Shown here: positions 54,611-63,913 of the stretch, one piece after another | Layout of the letters: each line of letters starts with the position of its first letter | Position numbering within the stretch: position 1 is the stretch's first letter | NCBI RefSeq assembly: GCF_016623495.1 | Contig: NZ_JAEHHL010000001.1 | Location: 248,001 to 312,000 of the forward strand | DNA length: 64,000 nt | Direction: 5' to 3' | DNA from: Thermohalobaculum xanthum | GTDB lineage: Bacteria > Pseudomonadota > Alphaproteobacteria > Rhodobacterales > Rhodobacteraceae | The notes under the pieces: generated by a model | Database searches by the model: none | Seen by the model: only the letters and a program-made list of their open reading frames with translations | Told to the model about the DNA's origin: nothing | Made by a program: the position numbers and the translations under genes

Positions 54611-55879
54611 TCAGGCCTCCAGCCGGTCGATCATCGGCTGCGTGATCAGGCACACCCCCGCCTCGGTCCTGCGGAAGCGGCGGGCGTCCGCCTCGGGGTC
54701 CTCGCCCACGACAAGCCCGGGCGGGATCCTGACCCCGCGGTCGATCACCACGTTCTTCAGGCGCGCATGGCGGCCGATATCGACATAGGGCAGGGCGACC
54801 GCGCCCGTCAGCTCGGACCAGGAATTCGCCTTCACGCCGGTGAACAGCAGGCTGCGCGTCACCGCCGCGCCCGAGATGATGCACCCGCCCGACACCATCG
54901 AGGACACCGCCGAGCCGCGCCGGCGCTCCTCGTCGTGGATGAACTTGGCGGGCGGCGTCTGCTCAGCATAGGTCCAGATCGGCCAGGTGTTGTCATAGAG
55001 GTCGAGCTCGGGCTCGAAATCCGTGAGGTCGATATTGGCCTGCCAGAAAGCGTCTATCGTGCCCACGTCGCGCCAGTAGGGCGCCTTCTCGGTACCGGTG
55101 GTAATGCAGCTCTCCGAGAAGGGATGCGCCACCGCCTTGCCGCCCTTGACCAGTTTCGGGATCAGGTCCTTGCCGAAATCGTGGCTCGAACCGGGGTCCG
55201 CCTGGTCGGCGCGCAGCAGGTCGAGCAGAAAGCGGGTCGCGAAGACATAGATCCCCATCGAGGCGAGGCACAGGCCCGGCTGGCCGGGCATCTCGGGCGG
55301 GTCGGCGGGCTTCTCGACGAAATCGACGATCCGCCCCGTCGCGTCGACCGCCATGACGCCGAAGGCGGACGCCTCGTCGCGGGTCACCTCGATGCAGCCC
55401 ACGGTCACGTCCGCGCCGGTCTCGACATGCTGGCGCAGCATCATCTCGTAGTCCTGCTTGTAGATGTGGTCGCCGGCAAGGATCACCATGAAGGCCGGGC
55501 CGTAACTCTCGATGATATCGGTGTTCTGGGCCACTGCGTCGGCGGTGCCGAGATACCACTGCCCTTCGTCGACCCGCTGGCTCGCGGGCAGGATGTCGAG
55601 CATCTCGCGCCGCTCGGCGCGAAAGAAGTTCCAGCCGCGCTGAAGGTGGCGGATCAGGGAGTGCGCCTTGTACTGCGTCGCCACGCCGATGCGGCGAATG
55701 CCCGAGTTGACGGCATTCGAGAGGGCGAAATCGATGATCCGCGTCTTGCCGCCGAAATAGACCGCGGGTTTCGCGCGCTTGTCGGTCAGTTCCTTGAGCC
55801 GCGAGCCGCGCCCGCCGGCCAGCACAAAGGCCATCGCGTCGCGCGAGAGATTGGTGGGCAGTTCGGCTCGCTGCGGCAT
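54611..55879 (-). CDS. glgC: Glucose-1-phosphate adenylyltransferase
   Basis: 422 residues; makes ADP-glucose from ATP and glucose-1-phosphate, the regulated step. Pyrophosphorylase motif [30 protein letters not shown], then the left-handed beta-helix C-terminal domain ([16 protein letters not shown]). First gene of the operon glgC-glgA-glgX-malQ-glgP; fructose effectors are known to regulate the family in phototrophic relatives. Confidence 0.96.
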   Translation of the reverse strand: MPQRAELPTNLSRDAMAFVLAGGRGSRLKELTDKRAKPAVYFGGKTRIIDFALSNAVNSGIRRIGVATQYKAHSLIRHLQRGWNFFRAERREMLDILPASQRVDEGQWYLGTADAVAQNTDIIESYGPAFMVILAGDHIYKQDYEMMLRQHVETGADVTVGCIEVTRDEASAFGVMAVDATGRIVDFVEKPADPPEMPGQPGLCLASMGIYVFATRFLLDLLRADQADPGSSHDFGKDLIPKLVKGGKAVAHPFSESCITTGTEKAPYWRDVGTIDAFWQANIDLTDFEPELDLYDNTWPIWTYAEQTPPAKFIHDEERRRGSAVSSMVSGGCIISGAAVTRSLLFTGVKANSWSELTGAVALPYVDIGRHARLKNVVIDRGVRIPPGLVVGEDPEADARRFRRTEAGVCLITQPMIDRLEA

Positions 55880-55940
55880 GGCTCACCTCTCTCGCTGGTC
55901 CGCGCACGCCCCGGCGGGGCAGCCCGTGGTCATGGGGCCC

Positions 55941-57065
55941 TCACGCGGCGAACCGCGTGGGGCAGAGCGCCGCGATCACCTCGTCCCCGACGCCGTCGGG
56001 GCGCGGCGCGCCGGCCACCAGATGCGCGGCGAGCGCCGAGAGGGCGGGCGCCGTCTGGATCCCGTAGCCGCCTTGCCCGGCCAGCCAGAAGAAGCCCTCG
56101 GCGGCCTGGTCGAAGCCCGCGACCGGGGTGCGGTCGGGTGCGAAGGTCCGAAGGCCCGCCCAGGTCCGATCGACCCGGGTCACCGGCTCGGTGACCATTG
56201 CCTCGTAGCGCGCAAGCCCCTCGGCGATCACCATGTCGTCGGCCCAGGCGTCCATCGGGTCGCAGGGGTCCTCGTCGGCCGGGCTGACCATCAGCCGGCC
56301 CGCATCGGGACGTGCATACCACGTCTCGGTCGCGTTCGCGATCAGCGGCCAGCCCGTCACGTCGTGCCCGCCGGGCGCAGGGATGATCGCGGCCGAGCGG
56401 CGCATCGGCGTAAGCGGCACCGCCGTCGCGCCGGCCAGACGGCCGACCGCGCCCGCCCAGGCGCCGGCCGCGTTGATCACCACCGGTGCCTCGAAGACGC
56501 CCGCGGCCGTGTCGACCCGCCAGGCGCCATCGCGGCGGGCAAGCGCGCCCGTGCGCGCGCGACACACCACCTGCGCGCCATGCACGCGCGCGATCCGCAG
56601 GAAGCCCTGCAGCAGCCGGTCGACGTCGATATCGCGCGCGCTCGCCTCGAAGGCCGCGGCGACCACCATCTCGCGCCGCAGGATCGGGAACATGCGCACC
56701 GCGTCGCCGGGGTCGAGCGGCGCGAGCGCCGGGGCCGCGGCCATGTGGCTTGCCAGCGCCTCTTCCTCTCCCGGGGCCGCGACGATCATCTCGCCGCGCC
56801 GGACCAGCAGGCTGCCCTCGGCCAGCGCCGGGTCGGGATCGGCAAGGGTCGCCTCGCTCGCAGCGGTCAGCGCCTGGATCGTGGCGTTGCCGTAGTTCAG
56901 CAGGAAGGCCGCGGCCGAGCGCCCGGTGGCGTGGTATCCGGGCGCGTCCTCGGCCTCGAGCACCACGACCGAGGCATGCGGCGCCAGCCGCGCCGCGGCG
57001 CCCGCGCCGGCCATGCCGCCCCCGATGATGATCACGTCCGCCGTGCCCGCCGTTCCGTCCGACAT
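55941..57065 (-). CDS. DadA-type FAD-dependent oxidoreductase
   Basis: 374 residues. FAD Rossmann motif VIIIGGGMAGAGAA at the N terminus, VVINAAGAWAG in the middle and FFWLAGQGGYGIQTAPAL near the C-terminal FAD contact; the family oxidises glycine, sarcosine or D-amino acids. The in-frame ATG at 57065 gives MSDGTAGT; a 26-residue extension to 57143 is Cys/Arg rich and not conserved-looking. Substrate undetermined. It runs toward glgC start, 61 bases away, same strand, so may share a transcript. Confidence 0.88.
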   Translation of the reverse strand: MSDGTAGTADVIIIGGGMAGAGAAARLAPHASVVVLEAEDAPGYHATGRSAAAFLLNYGNATIQALTAASEATLADPDPALAEGSLLVRRGEMIVAAPGEEEALASHMAAAPALAPLDPGDAVRMFPILRREMVVAAAFEASARDIDVDRLLQGFLRIARVHGAQVVCRARTGALARRDGAWRVDTAAGVFEAPVVINAAGAWAGAVGRLAGATAVPLTPMRRSAAIIPAPGGHDVTGWPLIANATETWYARPDAGRLMVSPADEDPCDPMDAWADDMVIAEGLARYEAMVTEPVTRVDRTWAGLRTFAPDRTPVAGFDQAAEGFFWLAGQGGYGIQTAPALSALAAHLVAGAPRPDGVGDEVIAALCPTRFAA

Positions 57066-57202
57066 GACTGTCCCCGCTGCTCGCCGCCGCAACCACTCAA
57101 TCGCGTGGCGCGGGGGCGCGCAACCCCCGCCGCAACCGGGCATGGACCGCGCGCCCGTGCCATGCCTAGACTTCGCGCAGGCGGTCGGAACCGGGGGTAG
57201 AG

Positions 57203-58078
57203 ATGCGGCGGCGATCGGAACTGGGCGCGCGGCGTCTTGCGGGCGCGCTGTGCGGCCTCGCCCTTGTGACGCTCGGCGGCTGCGACCGTGTCGCGGGGCT
57301 GTTCTCCCGTGACGCGGAGGCGGGCTTGCCGCAGTTCCAGCGGGCGGTGGACGACCAGGCGGAGATCCGGGTGGCCGGCATCTCGGCCCAGAACCGGCGC
57401 TATGGCTACCGGCTGCGGCGGACCGGCGGGCTTTCGCTGATTGGCGGGCGTTTCGTCGACGTGAAGTATGGCGTGGGCATCGACGGCAGCGGCCTCAAGG
57501 CCCGCGAGGGCGAGGCCAGCCTGATCCGCGACCTGTCGGTCAAGGGCTGGAAGCGCTTCGACGCCTATGGCGCGGCGGTCACCGTTGCGGCGGCCGGACC
57601 GGTCTACATCGCCAACCTGCACGCCGACATGGGGCACGGCCCCAGCACCAACTACAAGCAGTGGAACATCGACGGCGTCGCGCTCGAGCGCGGCGGTCCG
57701 CTCGCAGTCACGATGCTGCGCGACGCCGAGATCCACAACGTCACCGACGCGCTGATCGACGCCAAGCACCGCGCCGTGGTGGACAACCTGCGCGGGGGAA
57801 ACGCGCTTCATCTTCTCAAGGTCTGGCGTGACGAGGGAGAGATCGTGATCGCCAACAGCGACCTGTCTCTGGGCCTGGGCCGGCATTTCATCGAGCTGAT
57901 CGGCGGTGCGCGCGTCTCGGCCTACAACTGCCGCTGGCGGCTGCCCGACGGGACGGTCTACACGCGGCTCGCCGACATCCCGGATCGCTACATCAGCCTC
58001 AATCGCGGCGCGAAGCGCGACCAGTTGGTCGATCTCGACGCCGACCCGCTGGCTGGGCTTCCATTCTTTGCCGGGTGA
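57203..58078 (+). CDS. Putative lipoprotein, right-handed beta-helix-like
   Basis: 291 residues. Signal peptide with a lipobox-like TLGGC (Cys about 27). Then repeated short strands with Gly/Asn/Asp turns (GLSLIGGRFVDVKYGVGIDG; NSDLSLGLGRHFIELIGG), consistent with a parallel beta-helix of the pectate-lyase type but no catalytic residues can be named. Divergent from the FAD enzyme. Family not recognised; localisation in the envelope is the only safe inference. Confidence 0.65.
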   Translation: MRRRSELGARRLAGALCGLALVTLGGCDRVAGLFSRDAEAGLPQFQRAVDDQAEIRVAGISAQNRRYGYRLRRTGGLSLIGGRFVDVKYGVGIDGSGLKAREGEASLIRDLSVKGWKRFDAYGAAVTVAAAGPVYIANLHADMGHGPSTNYKQWNIDGVALERGGPLAVTMLRDAEIHNVTDALIDAKHRAVVDNLRGGNALHLLKVWRDEGEIVIANSDLSLGLGRHFIELIGGARVSAYNCRWRLPDGTVYTRLADIPDRYISLNRGAKRDQLVDLDADPLAGLPFFAG

Positions 58079-58092
58079 AACTCAGGCGGGCG

Positions 58093-58362
58093 TCAGAGCG
58101 ACTCGACGCCGTCCGCGAGGTCGCGCAGTGTCGCCGAGACGGATTGGCCCGAGAGGCCCATGCGGTTGGCCCGCTCGACGGCGGCGATCGTGACGGCCGC
58201 CAGCAACTGCTTGGGGGTGAGACGCTTGCCGATATCGGATTCCGAGAAATCCCTCACGACCTCGAATGCACTCAAGACGGCGGCGTCGACGTTCTTGACC
58301 TCTGCGTCACTGAACGGAAATTCCATGCCGGGCACCCCACGCAACGAAAAGAAATTATCCAT
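58093..58362 (-). CDS. Small hypothetical protein, helical, unknown
   Basis: 89 residues: MDNFFSLRGVPGMEF then mostly amphipathic helices (NVDAAVLSAFEVVRDF; TPKQLLAAVTIAAVERANRM). No signal, no membrane helix, no Cys. The ATG at 58362 follows an AT-rich leader. GC and codon use fit. It is convergent with the lipoprotein gene 14 bases away. Function unknown. Confidence 0.6.
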   Translation of the reverse strand: MDNFFSLRGVPGMEFPFSDAEVKNVDAAVLSAFEVVRDFSESDIGKRLTPKQLLAAVTIAAVERANRMGLSGQSVSATLRDLADGVESL

Positions 58363-58560
58363 CAATTGCGGGCAATTCCCCGCATGACCTAAGGTAAGCT
58401 ATCATCCCGGAATGAGACATATCAATGGCGGATTTATGCCGATTCAGAAATTATCCGCGGAAATTCGGTAGAAAGGCATGACGCTCGGGCAATGACCGCC
58501 GGCATGCGACGGATGTGAAGCCGGCCCCGTGCGGCAGCTTGGCGGTGTCGCACCCGCGCA

Positions 58561-60345
58561 TCAGGGCACGCGGATGCCTTCGGCCGCCGTCGGCACAAGA
58601 TCCGCGTTCCGGTCGAGCGGATGCACGATCAGGCGCACGATCCGCGAATAGAAGTTCTGGGGCAGGGGGCTGCTGGCGATGTTGAGCACGGCGCTCTCGG
58701 CAAGCTCGGTCGCGAGGATCCCCAGCAGGATCTCGCGGTTGGCCTCGTCCACCGGCGCGAGCGCGTCGTCCGAGATCAGCCATTTCGGCCTGTTGACCAG
58801 CAGCCGGGCATAGCCGATCCGCTCCTGCTCGCTCGCGGTCAGGTCCCGGTCCCAGCGCTCGACGCGGTCGAGCGAGGAGGCGAGGTGCCCCAGCCCCGCG
58901 CGCTCGAGCGCCGCGGCAAGGCGCGCGTCGTCGCAGGGCTTGTGCGAGGGCCAGCAGGTCAGCGCGCGGCGCAGCGTGCCGGCCGGAACGAAGGGGCGCT
59001 GCGACAGGAACATCGTCTCGCCTTCGGGCGGCGCGCTGATCCGACCGGTGCCGCGTTCCCACAGGCCCGCGATCGCCAGGAAGAGCGTGGTCTTGCCCGT
59101 GCCCGGTGGACTGGTCAGCAGGACCCGCTCGCCGGGCTCGAGCGCCAGGACCGGCTCGCTCAGCGCGATGCTGCCATGGTGGTTGGTCACGACCAGCCCG
59201 CGCAGTTCGAGCTTGCCCTCGGGGTGATCCGCGCGCTCGAGCCGCCCTTGGCCGCCATTGGCCTTTTCCAGGTCGAGCAGGGCCGCGCGGAAATCCATGA
59301 CGCGTGAGAGGGTTGCGCGCCAGTCGGCAATGGCGCCGGTGTTGTCGACGAACCAGCGCAGCGCCTGCTGGACTTGGATGAAGGCGCCGACCACCATCAT
59401 CAGCTCGCCAAAGCTCAGAGCCTGGCCGAAATAGCCGGGGGCCGCCAGCACGAAGGGCGCGATGATCGCGACCCAGCCATAGCTCACGGTCACGAAGGTC
59501 AGCGGCACGCGCGCCAGCACGATCCGCCCGCTGATCGCGAGGACGCGACCAAGATCGGCGTCGAGCTGGCGGCGCTCGTCGGGCTCGCTGCTGCTGAGGG
59601 CGATGCCGTCGGCCTGCGCGGCCCCGCGCACCAGCGCCACGCGCAGGTCCGCCTCGCGGCCGTAGCGCCGCACCTCCAGCGGCACCAGCCGCCGCCCCAT
59701 GCGCCAGGACAGCCACGAGCCGCTCAGCGCATAGAGCAGCGCGGCCCAGACCAGGTAGCCGGGAATATTGATCGCCTCGCCGCCGATCGGCAGCACGATA
59801 CTGCGCGACAGCACCCAAAGGACGCCGATGAAGCTGAACAGCAGGACCGTCGATTGCAGGAGCCCGACGCCGAGGTCGGTGCTGACCTCGGCCAGGTGGT
59901 GCGCATCGGCGTGGATCCTCTGGTCGGGGTTCACGCCGATCTCTCCGGCCCGCCCGATCCGCGCCGCGCGCTTGCGCGTCATCCAGGTCTCGATCAGGTC
60001 GCGGGTCACCAGCGCGCGCAGCTTCAGCCGGATCAGCTGGTTGAGCGAGGTCTGCGCGACGTTGAGGAACAGAAGGACGCCCGCGATGCCGGCAAAGACC
60101 ACCAGCTGCCGAAGGAACCCGTCCAGGTCCTTGCTCTGCACCGCGCTGTAGAACGGCTCGTTCCACGCGTTGAGCGCGACCTGCGCGACCGCGGTCAGGC
60201 CGATCACGGCGACGACGCCCAGGCACAACGCGTAAAGCGCGAGATGGCCCGGAACGCGGTGGATCGCCCCGAGAATGTCCTTCAGGTGTTGGCCGAGCCG
60301 GTGGTCGGCGGGCGTCACCGGCGGAGGAAGCGTCTGGGTCATCAT
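58561..60345 (-). CDS. SbmA/YddA-type ABC protein with eroded ATPase motifs
   Basis: 594 residues. N-terminal ABC_membrane_2 domain (about 35-330; NEPFYSAVQSKDLDGF, RWRATLSRVMDFR-type end) and C-terminal ATPase fold. Walker A is SPPGTGKTTL (412-421), with Ser for the first Gly; the signature is LTASE (502-506) instead of LSxGE; Walker B ends LISDD (523-527), Asp for catalytic Glu; the usual H-loop His is absent from NIASSPLPQ. Binding of ATP may persist but hydrolysis is doubtful. Relatives move peptides or long-chain acyl compounds. The start is Met-Met at 60345. Confidence 0.8.
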   Translation of the reverse strand: MMTQTLPPPVTPADHRLGQHLKDILGAIHRVPGHLALYALCLGVVAVIGLTAVAQVALNAWNEPFYSAVQSKDLDGFLRQLVVFAGIAGVLLFLNVAQTSLNQLIRLKLRALVTRDLIETWMTRKRAARIGRAGEIGVNPDQRIHADAHHLAEVSTDLGVGLLQSTVLLFSFIGVLWVLSRSIVLPIGGEAINIPGYLVWAALLYALSGSWLSWRMGRRLVPLEVRRYGREADLRVALVRGAAQADGIALSSSEPDERRQLDADLGRVLAISGRIVLARVPLTFVTVSYGWVAIIAPFVLAAPGYFGQALSFGELMMVVGAFIQVQQALRWFVDNTGAIADWRATLSRVMDFRAALLDLEKANGGQGRLERADHPEGKLELRGLVVTNHHGSIALSEPVLALEPGERVLLTSPPGTGKTTLFLAIAGLWERGTGRISAPPEGETMFLSQRPFVPAGTLRRALTCWPSHKPCDDARLAAALERAGLGHLASSLDRVERWDRDLTASEQERIGYARLLVNRPKWLISDDALAPVDEANREILLGILATELAESAVLNIASSPLPQNFYSRIVRLIVHPLDRNADLVPTAAEGIRVP

Positions 60346-60534
60346 CTGGACCTGTGCAGAGGATCGTTGGCAACCGATCGCGGCTCTGGGGTTGAGCGAA
60401 CCGGGTGGGTCGGGGCTTCGCGGCCACGCGCCTCGCCGCCCCGCATGACGCTCGCGAAGCGCGTGAAGCTGCGTCGCGCGCCTTCATCCCTGAACACGAT
60501 GCCCCGTGCCGCCCCGGCGGGTTTGCCACGCATT

Positions 60535-61359
60535 CTAGGCCGGAAGGCGCAGTGGCACGAAATGAAGCGCATAATCGGGGTCGACCTCGAAGACCGTGCC
60601 GTCGGGCACGCCTTTCCAGTCGTCGTTCGGGTGCAGGGGCTCCGAGGCGACCTCGACCGCACGATATCTGCTGGCGTGGTGGTGATGCACATGCGTCTCG
60701 TCACAGATCGGGCAGGGCGTCACCTCGCGGCGCTCGAGGAACCAGAGGCTGCGGTTGAGACGCGAGCCGACCATGCGCTCGCCATCGGTCAGCACGATGT
60801 TGAGCCCCACGGGCCGGCCGGGCGCCACCTCGGCGCACCAGGCGATCACCTGCTCGAGCCCCTGCTTGACCGTGCCCAGCATGTCCGTCTGCGGCCCGTG
60901 AGACCAGAGCGTCATCAGGTAATGAAAGACGTGCTCGCTGTCGGTCTGTCCCTTGATCTCGGTGCGATGCAGCGGATCGGTACGTTCCAGCAGCCGCTCG
61001 CGCACCTGCTCGAAGCCTGGCACCGTGCCGTTATGCGCAAAGATGAAGCGCCCCAGCGCGAAGGGGTGGGTGTTCTTGATGCTCGGCTCACCCACCGTGG
61101 CGCGGCGCACATGGGCGATGACCGTCTTGGCATAGACCCTTGCGGCCGTCTTCGTGAAATGCTCGCCATGGAAGGCGGCCCAGGTCTGCCTCTCGATCAG
61201 GGGCAGGCCGTCCTTGAAGTCGGCGACGCCCCAGCCGTGGCCGTTCATCAGCCCCTCGGCATCGCGCGCGCTCTGGCGCATGAGCGCGTTCTGCGAGCGC
61301 ACCAGCCCGCATTCGACCCGCGTCGGTTCGTTGGCCTTGAGCGCGAAGAGTCGGCACAT
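60535..61359 (-). CDS. Class II glutamine amidotransferase (YafJ/EgtC-like)
   Basis: 274 residues. Starts MCRLFALKANEP: Cys2 would be the N-terminal nucleophile after Met removal, which fixes the start at 61359; GHGWGVADF, THPFALGRFIFAHNGTV and TDSEHVFHYLM are Ntn-amidotransferase blocks. The C-terminal part has CPICDETHVHHHH, a Cys/His cluster that could bind metal and is not essential to the family. Substrate unknown. Confidence 0.88.
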   Translation of the reverse strand: MCRLFALKANEPTRVECGLVRSQNALMRQSARDAEGLMNGHGWGVADFKDGLPLIERQTWAAFHGEHFTKTAARVYAKTVIAHVRRATVGEPSIKNTHPFALGRFIFAHNGTVPGFEQVRERLLERTDPLHRTEIKGQTDSEHVFHYLMTLWSHGPQTDMLGTVKQGLEQVIAWCAEVAPGRPVGLNIVLTDGERMVGSRLNRSLWFLERREVTPCPICDETHVHHHHASRYRAVEVASEPLHPNDDWKGVPDGTVFEVDPDYALHFVPLRLPA

Positions 61360-61491
61360 GGCATGATCCTTCCGATGGAAGCCATGCACGAGCATAGGGC
61401 CACTCTGGCCGCGTTCCTTGATCATGCGCAAGACGCGCGGCGGCGGCGATGGCGCGCCGCCCCTGACGCCTGACGGCGCGCGGCGGCGGCG

Positions 61492-62238
61492 TCAAAGGAT
61501 CTGGCTCAGGAATTCCTGCGTGCGCGGGTCGGATGCCTCGGTGAAGAAGGTGGCGGGCGGCCCGTGCTCGACGATCACGCCCCTGTCGGTGAAATAGATG
61601 TGGTCGGCCACCTCGCGCGCGAAGCCCATCTCGTGGGTTACCAGGATGCAGGTCATGCCCTCGGCCGCCAGTTCCTTGATGGTGACCAGCACCTCCTTCA
61701 CCGTCTCGGGGTCGAGCGCCGCCGTCACCTCGTCGAACAGCATCACGTCGGGGTTCATGGCCAGGCTGCGCGCGATCGCCACGCGCTGCTGCTGGCCGCC
61801 CGACAACTCGCCCGGGTAGAAGTTCTCCTTCCCCTCGAGGCGCACCTTCTTCATCAGCCGGCGGGCGCGCTGCTCGACATCGGCCTTGGCCTGCTTGAGC
61901 ACCAGGAGCGGCGCCATCATCACGTTTTCCAGCGCCGTCTTGTGCGGGAACAGGTTGTACTGCTGGAACACCATCCCGACCTTCTTGCGCAGTTCCAGCT
62001 TGTCCAGGTTCGGGTCGTGGACTTCCTGACCCTCGACCGTGATCGAGCCGCGCTGGATGTCATTCAGCGCGTTGATGCAGCGGATCAGCGTCGACTTGCC
62101 CGAGCCCGAGGGACCGATGATGCAGATCACCTCGCCCTTCATCACGTCGAAGGTGATGCCCTTGAGCACCTCGAGATCGCCGAAGGACTTGTGCACGTCC
62201 TTGAGCGAGATGATCGGTTGGTCGGGGGTCCAGGTCAT
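61492..62238 (-). CDS. Polar amino acid ABC transporter ATP-binding protein
   Basis: 248 residues, GlnQ/AapP type. Walker A GPSGSGKST, Q-loop FQQYNLFPH, signature LSGGQQQR, Walker B MLFDEVTAALD, H-loop THE. Energises uptake with the two permeases upstream. Nine bases after the second permease. 3' end of the operon visible in the window. Confidence 0.95.
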   Translation of the reverse strand: MTWTPDQPIISLKDVHKSFGDLEVLKGITFDVMKGEVICIIGPSGSGKSTLIRCINALNDIQRGSITVEGQEVHDPNLDKLELRKKVGMVFQQYNLFPHKTALENVMMAPLLVLKQAKADVEQRARRLMKKVRLEGKENFYPGELSGGQQQRVAIARSLAMNPDVMLFDEVTAALDPETVKEVLVTIKELAAEGMTCILVTHEMGFAREVADHIYFTDRGVIVEHGPPATFFTEASDPRTQEFLSQIL

Positions 62239-62247
62239 GGCTGCACC

Positions 62248-63180
62248 TCAGAGTTTGACGGCAAAGCGCCGCTCGAGCGCGATCGTCAGCCGCGCGATCG
62301 GGTAGCAGTAGGCGAAGAACAGGAGCAGCGCGAAGGTGTAGAACGGCACCAGCAGCTCGGGGTGATTGTTCTCGCTCTCCATCGCCTGGCGGGTCAGGGT
62401 GATCAGCTCCTCGACGCCCAGCAGCGAGCACAGCGGCGTTGCCATGGTCAGGATCGCGTACCAGTTCATCCAGGGCGGGATCATCCGCTTGTAGCATTGC
62501 GGCAGGATGATCTGCCACAGCGTCTGGCGCCGGCTGAAGGCCAGGCTTTCCGACGCCTCCCACTGCGCGGTCGGCACCGACTGGACCGCGCCGCGCACGA
62601 TTTCCGAGATGTTGGCCATGACCGGCAGCGACAGGCCGAACACCGCCTTGGTCCAGTCGGGGATCGGGATCACCGTGCCGAACAGCGTCACCTCGAAGGG
62701 GAAGGCCAGCAGCACGATGAACAACAGCACCAGCCACGGCGAGTTGCGGAACAGCTGCGTGATGAACCAGGCCGCCTGCCGCACGGGGCGGTAGAGCGAG
62801 ATCTGCGCAAGACCCAGCGCGGCGCCCAGCACGGTCCCGATCGCCATCGACAGCACCGAGATCAGCACGTTGAAGAAGAAGCCCGAGGTCACGAGGAACG
62901 GGATCCAGCGCCACAGCGCCTCGGTCGCGTCGCCATAGGAATAGCGCACCTGCGCCGCCGCGATCGCGGGCCAGGCAAGCGCGGCGACGAACAGCATGAC
63001 CGGCACCCAGGGCGGGATGCCCGCGACCCAGCGCACCACCAGCATCGGGTCGGGGCCCGTGGTCGCGGGGCGGAAGGGCTTGAGCACGGGCAGGTCCGTG
63101 CGGCCGGGCGCGCCCAGGCCCGGGATCGACCGGATCCCGCGCGGCGCGGGACGGCCCATCGTCAGCGCCTCACGTGCCAT
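62248..63180 (-). CDS. Polar amino acid ABC transporter permease (AapM-like)
   Basis: 310 residues with N-terminal cytoplasmic Pro-rich tail, several helices, the EAA loop SEIVRGAVQSVPTAQWEASESL and the HisM/QM family pattern TQLFRNSPWLVLLFIVLLAF. Overlaps the partner permease by 11 bases. Together with it forms the membrane channel for glutamate/glutamine/aspartate-like substrates (family-based). Confidence 0.92.
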   Translation of the reverse strand: MAREALTMGRPAPRGIRSIPGLGAPGRTDLPVLKPFRPATTGPDPMLVVRWVAGIPPWVPVMLFVAALAWPAIAAAQVRYSYGDATEALWRWIPFLVTSGFFFNVLISVLSMAIGTVLGAALGLAQISLYRPVRQAAWFITQLFRNSPWLVLLFIVLLAFPFEVTLFGTVIPIPDWTKAVFGLSLPVMANISEIVRGAVQSVPTAQWEASESLAFSRRQTLWQIILPQCYKRMIPPWMNWYAILTMATPLCSLLGVEELITLTRQAMESENNHPELLVPFYTFALLLFFAYCYPIARLTIALERRFAVKL

Positions 63181-63913
63181 AGCCGGGGATCCTCATTGCG
63201 CGCTCCCAGCGGTGCATGCCGAAGACCAGCACCGCGACCAGGAGGATGTAGACGACGAACAGCAGCACCATCGTGGGGTTCTGCGCGCTGGGGTAGTCGT
63301 TCCAGATCGACACCGACTGGTAGAGCAGTTCGGGCACCGCAATGGCGAAGGCCTGCGTCGTGGTCTTCACCAGGTTCACCAGGTTGTTGTTCAGGGCGGG
63401 CAGGCAGACCCGGAAGGCCAGCGGCAGGACGACGTAGCGATAGCTCTGCAGCCGCGAGAAGCCGAGGCTTTCGCTCGCTTCCTGCGTCGATTGCGGCACG
63501 GCCTCGATGCCGGCGCGGAAAATCTCGACATTGAAGGCGCCGGCGAAGAACGACAGCGAGATGATCGCCCAGCCGACGTTCGAGATGATCGGCTGCTGCA
63601 GCCAGCCATCGGGCGAATAGGTCGGCGTGAACTGTCCCAGCGCGAAGTAGAAGAACAGCAGCTGCACGAAGGGCGGCGTATTGCGGAAGAACTGGATGTA
63701 GCCCGCCACCAACAGCCGCACCGGCGCCGCGCGCGCGCCCTGCAACCAGGCGCCGACGATGCCGATGACGACCGAAAGGGCCACGCAGGCGACCGCGAGC
63801 TTGATGGTCATCCAGATGCCCGACAGGATCTTGCCCTGCTGGCGCTCGTCATACATCCAGATGAAGTTCCAGCGCGGCGCGTCCTCGGCCAGCTGACGGA
63901 AGAAGTCCTCCAT
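63170..63913 (-). CDS. Polar amino acid ABC transporter permease (AapQ-like)
   Basis: 247 residues from the ATG at 63913, preceded by gggaggcgtg. Pattern TIKLAVACVALSVVIGIVG, GYIQFFRNTPPFVQLLFFYF, EIFRAGIEAVPQSTQEASESL (EAA loop). Shorter than the ~400-residue AapQ of some relatives. The frame continues to the window edge (64000), but the extension has no start signal. The binding protein is expected upstream, off the edge. Confidence 0.9.
   Translation of the reverse strand: MEDFFRQLAEDAPRWNFIWMYDERQQGKILSGIWMTIKLAVACVALSVVIGIVGAWLQGARAAPVRLLVAGYIQFFRNTPPFVQLLFFYFALGQFTPTYSPDGWLQQPIISNVGWAIISLSFFAGAFNVEIFRAGIEAVPQSTQEASESLGFSRLQSYRYVVLPLAFRVCLPALNNNLVNLVKTTTQAFAIAVPELLYQSVSIWNDYPSAQNPTMVLLFVVYILLVAVLVFGMHRWERAMRIPGYGT

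Noticed and set aside
58423-58470. 15-codon frame near the 58.4 kb AT-rich gap
   Set aside because: Too short, no ribosome site, no other support.
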